This document shows, in pieces, positions 5,016 to 9,933 of a stretch of 9,933 bases of DNA. The DNA is from Helicobacteraceae bacterium (GTDB taxonomy: Bacteria; Campylobacterota; Campylobacteria; Campylobacterales; Sulfurimonadaceae): positions 1 through 9,933 of the forward strand of contig JAUVKK010000016.1 in the NCBI GenBank assembly GCA_030596305.1. Reading direction: 5' to 3'. The position numbers were made by a program, and so were the translations under genes. The notes beneath the pieces are model-generated. The model was not told the DNA's origin. It saw only the letters and a list, made by a program, of their open reading frames with translations, and did no database searches. Numbering within the stretch: position 1 is the stretch's first letter; each line of letters starts with the position of its first letter.

Positions 5016-7562
5016 TCAGCCATTAAATTTTTGCAAGAGGGCGTCGATCTCACTCTCTGCAATAGCTTGAGAGATGACAAAGCCCTGGGCATAATCGATA
5101 TCCAGCTCGCGTACTTTTTGCAGTGTAGCCTCATCTTTGACAAACTCTGCAATGGTCTGTGCGCCCATCACCTTGGCAAACTCACTGATACTTTTGGTAA
5201 TGGCAAGTGAGTTGGGATTAGTGGTGATGTCTTTGACAAACTGCCCGTCGATCTTGATGAAGTCGACCTGCATCGATGAGAGGTTGGCAAAGTTGGAGTG
5301 ACCGGTTCCAAAGTCGTCGATGGCGATGGCAAAACCGGCGCGTTTCAACTCTGTAAAAAAGGTGATACTTTTTTCTGGGTCATCTATCGCTTCCGTCTCT
5401 AATAGCTCAAAAACGATCTGCTGCGGTTTGATCTTAAAACGCAGGCATTGGTTGATGATAAAGTCGAGTATCCTGACATCTTGAATATCTTTAAACGAGA
5501 GGTTGATAGAGAAGGTGAGCTGCGGGTAGCGGGCGGCAACGGTATAGACTTTCTCTATCATCATCAAGGTGATCTCATGAATACGTCCCATCTTTTCAGC
5601 GCTCTCTAAAAAGTGATGCGGCGCAACGATCTTTCCACTCTCTTCAATACGAACGAGGGCTTCAAACTTCTCTATACGGTCTGTTTTAAGATTGTAGATA
5701 GGTTGAAAGTAGGGCATGATACGGTCTTCGTTGATGGCCTCTTTGAGGCGGCCCGCCCACATAAGATTGTCATGGATATGTTCGCTTCGGTCAAACTCTT
5801 CTTTGAAGTAGATTGGAGTTGAGATCTTGTTGTGGAGGGCGTTTTGCAGTGCCAAAGCTGCTTTTTCAAGTTCGCTGCCGTCGTTTTTGATTAGACTTAT
5901 ACCGGCATAGATAAAGGGGTGCAGGTCAACAGCGTTGTAGGTGACATGCAGGGCGTTGAGCCGTTGAAGCAGATCAGTGAAGGTATCTTCCTGCTGTTGC
6001 GGCAAAAAGAGGGCCAGCTCATTATCGGCAATTCTGTAGAGGGCAAATGTACTCTCTTTTTTGAGCTCAACAATGATGCCCTGCAGAAGTGCAGCTACAC
6101 TCTCCTGCCCATAATAACTGAGGATGGTCCGGTAGTTATGTATATGCAGTAGAACCAGGCAGGAGGCCTCGGTTTCCAAAAGGTCACTCATAAGTTTATG
6201 GCGGTTAAAAAGTCCGCTCTCTTTGTCTTTGATCAACATGTCGAGCAGCTCCTGGTGTGTGCTGTTGAGGTTGGTGTTAAGTGTCTCCAGCTCTTTGATC
6301 TTAGACTTTTCAAGATGGAACTTCTCTTTTCGACCGAGCTGTGAAGAGAAGTTTACAATAGCCTGCAGTGGCTTGGTAATGCTGTGAGAGAGCCTCTTGA
6401 GAGAGGTAAAGTTAAACCAGAAGAAAAAGAGATAAAAGAGTGCAATGGCAATAATAAAGATCACCCCGACATAGACAGTGCGTTTACTGACGATCTCGAT
6501 CGGTGCAAAGATGGTCGCTTTTTCAACATAGATGACAATTTTAAGGTCGGTTCCACTGATAGTCATCGTGTGGGCAATAAATCGGGGATCATCAATACTC
6601 TTCATATCGATCATCATACTGCCGGATCGGTGCGGCATCTTCTCGGTATGCATCTGATAAAAAGAGTGTGCTCCGAAATCATTTTTAATGGCGTCCGGAC
6701 TGGATGAGGCTATAAGAGTGTTCTCTTTGTCCATCAGCATGGCATGTGCTTCAAAAGGGAGGTCGAGTGCATTGATAACGCTGGCGATCTCTTTGACGTT
6801 CAGGGTAAACCCTACAGCACCCATAAAGTGTTTTCCCAGATAGATAGGTCTTACATAGGTCCCTAACTCGCCGTTTTCCAGAGCCCAGTCCTGTTTGTAA
6901 AGTGGTATAAAGAGAGCGTCTTTGTCGGGATTGTGTTTGGGATCGGCGTTATAATAAAAAGGGAACTTGGTGACATCCAGGTTCGGGGTCAGTTCTTTGT
7001 CTGGATTGATCGGCGGGTAGGCAAAAGCGTATTTTTTGCCGATATTGATCCAGATGTTCGTGATCAGCGAGCGGGGCGTCTCCACAATCGCTTTAGAGAT
7101 CGGCGTGAGTGGTACCAGTGAGTTTAAAATAGTGTAATCGTACTCCCCGAGTTCTTTGATATTAGTTGTATAGACGGTGGTGTTTTTGGGCTGTATATAT
7201 TTACGAAAGCCCTCTTTGGAGACATGGGGCGGGGCATACTGAAAAAAATCATCATAACATTGGTAGTTTTGCGGTTTCTGCTCACGCTGTTTTCGCATAC
7301 TGAGAAAGATCTCGCTGGTGTTGGTGAGCTGTGCAAGCGCATTCTCTGCCTGGGTAAAGTGCTGGTTGATACGTGCGGTTGTCTGATGCGAGATCTCGAT
7401 AAAGGCTTCATGCGCGATCCCCTCCAGGGCCTCTTTGTTTTGCTCAGACTGATAGTTGTTAAGTAGAAAAAGTGTGACGATCAGCGAAAATTCAATAATT
7501 AAAATAGGCAATAGTGCTTGAATAAAAAAGTGCCGAAAAATTAAAGTGTTGATCGATCTCAT
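5016..7562 (-). CDS. Membrane sensor with dCache, degenerate GGDEF and EAL domains; probable c-di-GMP phosphodiesterase
   Basis: 848 residues. A membrane helix (about 13-35) leads to a large periplasmic sensor, probably dCache (36-362), then a second helix (363-384), a HAMP-like linker (386-440), a GGDEF-fold domain (445-595) and an EAL domain (602-848). The GGDEF signature is ADNEL (512-516), so cyclase activity is unlikely and the domain may only bind nucleotide or regulate. The EAL domain keeps its motif at 634-636, Asn687, Glu719, Asp749-Asp750 (DDFGTGHS), Lys770 (IKID), Glu806 and Gln826, so hydrolysis of c-di-GMP to pGpG is expected. The usual AEGVE reads AEFVK (805-809), the second Glu being Lys. 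The periplasmic ligand is unknown. The ATG (7560-7562) has no good Shine-Dalgarno sequence. It lies downstream of the diguanylate cyclase gene, 98 nt away in the same direction, and convergent with the small gene at 4855. Confidence 0.88.
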   Translation of the reverse strand: MRSINTLIFRHFFIQALLPILIIEFSLIVTLFLLNNYQSEQNKEALEGIAHEAFIEISHQTTARINQHFTQAENALAQLTNTSEIFLSMRKQREQKPQNYQCYDDFFQYAPPHVSKEGFRKYIQPKNTTVYTTNIKELGEYDYTILNSLVPLTPISKAIVETPRSLITNIWINIGKKYAFAYPPINPDKELTPNLDVTKFPFYYNADPKHNPDKDALFIPLYKQDWALENGELGTYVRPIYLGKHFMGAVGFTLNVKEIASVINALDLPFEAHAMLMDKENTLIASSSPDAIKNDFGAHSFYQMHTEKMPHRSGSMMIDMKSIDDPRFIAHTMTISGTDLKIVIYVEKATIFAPIEIVSKRTVYVGVIFIIAIALFYLFFFWFNFTSLKRLSHSITKPLQAIVNFSSQLGRKEKFHLEKSKIKELETLNTNLNSTHQELLDMLIKDKESGLFNRHKLMSDLLETEASCLVLLHIHNYRTILSYYGQESVAALLQGIIVELKKESTFALYRIADNELALFLPQQQEDTFTDLLQRLNALHVTYNAVDLHPFIYAGISLIKNDGSELEKAALALQNALHNKISTPIYFKEEFDRSEHIHDNLMWAGRLKEAINEDRIMPYFQPIYNLKTDRIEKFEALVRIEESGKIVAPHHFLESAEKMGRIHEITLMMIEKVYTVAARYPQLTFSINLSFKDIQDVRILDFIINQCLRFKIKPQQIVFELLETEAIDDPEKSITFFTELKRAGFAIAIDDFGTGHSNFANLSSMQVDFIKIDGQFVKDITTNPNSLAITKSISEFAKVMGAQTIAEFVKDEATLQKVRELDIDYAQGFVISQAIAESEIDALLQKFNG

Positions 7563-7599
7563 CTGCTGCCGTTTATATGTGTATAGTATTTAGTAATTA

Positions 7600-7605
7600 A
7601 GTATA
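7600..7605 (-). promoter_or_regulatory. Possible -10 box for the EAL gene
   Basis: Read on the minus strand this is TATACT, 37 nt upstream of the ATG, in the 98-nt gap (7563-7660) after the diguanylate cyclase gene. There is no recognisable -35 and no clear terminator in the gap, so the EAL gene may have its own weak promoter, read-through from upstream, or both. Confidence 0.3.
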
Positions 7606-7660
7606 GCGCAAAAGCAAAAACGTGCGTATCTGGATAGAAAACATGATCTTATTAACGACG

Positions 7661-9106
7661 TCAGATAGTGTAGTCGCTCTCTTCCATCGTGCGCGCATCT
7701 ACAACACGGTTGCGTCCGCTCTCTTTGGCCTGGTAGAGTGCCTTGTCTGCTGAGAGCAGAAGTGTGCGCTTGTCTTGTGTACCGTCAAAGCTCTCTACGC
7801 CGAAACTGCAGGTGATCTTAGGACAATTTTCAAAACTGAGTGAGGCAACATGCTTTTGCAGTTTTTGTGCGATCGTCAGACTCTCTTCGTGTGAGGCCTG
7901 GGGCAGGATGATGACAAATTCTTCACCGCCGAAACGGGCCAGGGTGTCGCCACTGCTCAGCTTCTCTTTGAGTGCAGTGACAAGATTGATCAAGACATCA
8001 TCACCGACAAGGTGGCCATAGGTGTCGTTGACCATTTTGAAGTGGTCTATGTCGAGGATGATAAAGCCGAAGGGATCTTTTTTCACAAGCATCAGGTTCT
8101 CTAACTTCTCTTCCATATAAGAGCGGTTGTAAGCTGATGTCAGGCAGTCTGTCTGAACACGGTGTTTCAGATGTTTCTCATTCTCTTGCAACTCTGTTGT
8201 GTAGGCAAGAGCCTTTGTAATATCCTGAACGACAATGTAATACTGTTTGATCTCAGAAAGATAGCCCATAGTGAGGTCAATGTCCAGTTTTTTACCGCTG
8301 CGTGTCAGTGAGCGTATATGCATTTTATCGATCTTCTCACCGCGTTTTACAGTGTCGAGCAGTGCCTGAACCGATTCAGCCTCATCTACAAGAAGACCAA
8401 GACCGAGATGTTTTAGATAATCTTCATTGTATTCAAACATCTCGGTAAGTGCACGGTTCAGGTAGATCATCTGGCCATGTTCATCTAAAAGAGCGATTCC
8501 GTTGATCGCGATGTCAAAAGTGACTTTAAACTGCTCGCTTAGATGTTCGAGTGCATGATTTGTTTTGTCCAGACGCTCTTTGACAGTCGCCAGCTCTTTA
8601 CAGCGTGTCTCATTTTCAGTTGCATCGACTAGTGTTAAGACAGCTCCGTGAAGCGGACTTGCCAGATTACTCAGCGTGTAGTTGACCTCTAACACCTGGC
8701 CGTTAGCACGGATAAGATGAGAGGTGAATGCGATCCTGTCGTCACTCTTAAGTGTTTGATGGATCTGATGCCTGATCTGTATAGACTGTTCATCCGGGAG
8801 CAGTTTCTCATACCACTTCTTATGCAGCAGTTCCGTTTTTGTGTAATCTAAAAGTCTCTGGGCAGTCTGATTGGCATCAAGGATCTCCCCTCTATGACTG
8901 ACATAGAGTGTTGCTATATTGGTCAGTTCGAAGAGGGCGTAGTTTTTGAGCATCTCTTTTTGGAGGTTTTTAAGATAGAGGGTCAATGCAAAGATAAGGG
9001 TAAGAAGAAGAACAACAAGAGTAGCACTCATAAAAATGGTGCCAAAGTCACTCGCTTGGAGAAGAGAGTGGGTAAAGAGGGCTAAGATGAAAAGTTGTTT
9101 TTTCAT
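7661..9106 (-). CDS. PAS-PAS-GGDEF diguanylate cyclase, membrane anchored
   Basis: 481 residues that should make c-di-GMP from two GTP. The N terminus looks like a signal peptide or first helix (1-19, MKKQLFILALFTHSLLQAS), then a hydrophobic helix (about 24-46), a PAS domain (57-165), a short coiled-coil linker (166-190), a second PAS domain (191-298) and a GGDEF domain (315-468). The active-site loop is intact as GGEEF (393-397), with metal-binding Asp352 (LDIDHFK), the opening DCLTSAYNR (320-328) and a late YQAKESGRNRV motif. The inhibitory RxxD site that usually lies five residues before the loop reads SSGD (384-387), so product feedback through that site is not expected. The PAS ligands cannot be told from sequence. 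The ATG is 14 nt after the purM stop with only a poor ribosome binding site, suggesting co-transcription with purM and low translation. Confidence 0.9.
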   Translation of the reverse strand: MKKQLFILALFTHSLLQASDFGTIFMSATLVVLLLTLIFALTLYLKNLQKEMLKNYALFELTNIATLYVSHRGEILDANQTAQRLLDYTKTELLHKKWYEKLLPDEQSIQIRHQIHQTLKSDDRIAFTSHLIRANGQVLEVNYTLSNLASPLHGAVLTLVDATENETRCKELATVKERLDKTNHALEHLSEQFKVTFDIAINGIALLDEHGQMIYLNRALTEMFEYNEDYLKHLGLGLLVDEAESVQALLDTVKRGEKIDKMHIRSLTRSGKKLDIDLTMGYLSEIKQYYIVVQDITKALAYTTELQENEKHLKHRVQTDCLTSAYNRSYMEEKLENLMLVKKDPFGFIILDIDHFKMVNDTYGHLVGDDVLINLVTALKEKLSSGDTLARFGGEEFVIILPQASHEESLTIAQKLQKHVASLSFENCPKITCSFGVESFDGTQDKRTLLLSADKALYQAKESGRNRVVDARTMEESDYTI

Positions 9107-9120
9107 AGCACCGCTTTGGT

Positions 9121-9933
9121 TTAGACGATGACCGCTTCGCGTTGACCTTCAACGATCTCACCGATTTCGTAGGCTTCTGAGTTTTCAAGAACGTATGCTG
9201 CATCTTCAGGACGGACAACAAGGACCATTCCCACACCCATATTAAACGCTCTGAACATCTCTTCACGGGCAACATGCTCACCGATAAGATCGAAGATAGG
9301 AAGAACACGGATGCTCTCATCTTTGATCTCAGCACGTAGACCTTCAGGAAGTACACGTGGAAGGTTCTCAACCAGTCCGCCACCCGTGATGTGTGCCATC
9401 GCCTGGATCTGAGGTTTTAGTTTTTTATATGTTTTCACATAGATGTTTGTCGGTGTCAAAAGCGTTTCGATAAGCGGTTTACCGTTAAAGTCTTTATTGA
9501 AATCGAGGTTCATCTTCTCAAAAAGTACCTTACGTGCCAGTGAGAAGCCGTTTGAGTGAAGACCAGAACTTGGAAGTGCTAAAAGTTTGTCACCCGCGCG
9601 AACGTTGCTAACTGTGTCAAGCTCAGACTTCTCAGCCACACCGACTGCAAAACCGGCTAAGTCATAATCGTCTTCAGAGTACATACCTGGCATCTCAGCC
9701 GTCTCTCCACCGATAAGGGCACACTCAGATTGACGACAACCTTCAGCGATTCCTGAGACAACTGCTGTTGCTACTTCGACTTCCAGTTTACCCGTTGCGT
9801 AGTAGTCAAGGAAAAATGATGGTGTTCCGTTGTTACAGATAAGGTCGTTAACACACATCGCAACCAGGTCGATACCAACCGTGTTGTGGATACCTGAGTC
9901 AATAGCAAGTTTGAGCTTTGTACCGACACCATC
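9121..9933 (-). CDS. purM: Phosphoribosylformylglycinamidine cyclo-ligase (AIR synthetase) PurM, N-terminal end outside window
   Basis: Cytoplasmic purine-biosynthesis enzyme closing the imidazole ring of AIR with ATP. The reading frame stays open to the right edge: the 25 codons beyond the internal Met at 9856-9858 read [10 protein letters not shown]...GIDLVA, the conserved nucleotide-binding start of the PurM core, so the real start lies beyond 9933, roughly 60 residues further by comparison with the E. coli protein. The 270 residues in the window include [48 protein letters not shown] and FNMGVGMV, all family motifs in the right order. The stop is TAA (9121-9123). The diguanylate cyclase gene begins 14 nt downstream in the same direction, so they probably share a transcript. 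Confidence 0.97.
   Translation of the reverse strand, partial: DGVGTKLKLAIDSGIHNTVGIDLVAMCVNDLICNNGTPSFFLDYYATGKLEVEVATAVVSGIAEGCRQSECALIGGETAEMPGMYSEDDYDLAGFAVGVAEKSELDTVSNVRAGDKLLALPSSGLHSNGFSLARKVLFEKMNLDFNKDFNGKPLIETLLTPTNIYVKTYKKLKPQIQAMAHITGGGLVENLPRVLPEGLRAEIKDESIRVLPIFDLIGEHVAREEMFRAFNMGVGMVLVVRPEDAAYVLENSEAYEIGEIVEGQREAVIV

Noticed and set aside
6384..6707. Plus-strand reading frame of about 107 codons inside the dCache-EAL gene
   Set aside because: It lies opposite well-supported coding sequence, the translation is low in complexity of fold signals, and no promoter or Shine-Dalgarno sequence precedes it.
7606..7630. Terminator in the gap between the cyclase and EAL genes
   Set aside because: Only a 4-bp CGCA/TGCG pairing is available, too weak, and the T-rich part lies within the would-be loop.
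9048..9383. Minus-strand frame overlapping purM and the cyclase start
   Set aside because: It is out of frame with two recognised genes and has no family signal.

Overview
The window reads as an ordinary chromosomal segment of a Campylobacterota (formerly Epsilonproteobacteria) bacterium, most likely a Sulfurimonas/Sulfuricurvum-type sulfur oxidiser. The reasons are the protein flavour, the gene order aroC-rnc-rnhA-TPR protein (which I recall being conserved in Helicobacter and Campylobacter), a ccoG gene for cbb3 oxidase assembly, and two c-di-GMP signalling proteins. No tRNA, rRNA, CRISPR array, insertion sequence or prophage is visible.

Layout. Bases 1-2286 hold a minus-strand operon transcribed right to left. 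It starts with a membrane-anchored TPR/zinc-ribbon protein that resembles LapB/YciM, followed by rnhA (RNase HI), rnc (RNase III) and the first 40 codons of aroC (chorismate synthase). The genes overlap or nearly touch, and the first two use TTG starts with good Shine-Dalgarno sequences. Bases 2287-2537 are a divergent control region with a TATAAT on each strand, an 11-bp perfect inverted repeat in the leader of the leftward operon, and an ATTGAC-N7-GTCAAT palindrome lying on the -35 of the rightward promoter. Bases 2538-4648 hold a two-gene rightward operon: a serine-recombinase-like protein that has lost its catalytic serine and active-site arginines but kept a helix-turn-helix, coupled by ATGA to ccoG. 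Bases 4649-4854 are a GC-rich, hairpin-rich spacer and a promoter. A 52-residue unknown protein (4855-5013) then meets the next gene tail to tail with 2 nt between stops. From 5016 to the right edge all genes are leftward: a dCache-degenerate GGDEF-EAL protein, a PAS-PAS-GGDEF diguanylate cyclase, and purM, whose N-terminal end lies beyond the window.

How they fit. The left block is housekeeping (RNA processing, R-loop removal, shikimate pathway), with a probable envelope-quality-control protein at its head. The middle block pairs a probable DNA-binding regulator with a membrane iron-sulfur protein for oxidase copper handling; this is the most interesting unit. The right block places a probable c-di-GMP synthase beside a probable c-di-GMP phosphodiesterase downstream of a purine-biosynthesis gene. 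The strongest candidate for something undescribed is the repurposed, catalytically dead recombinase in front of ccoG together with its palindromic promoter.
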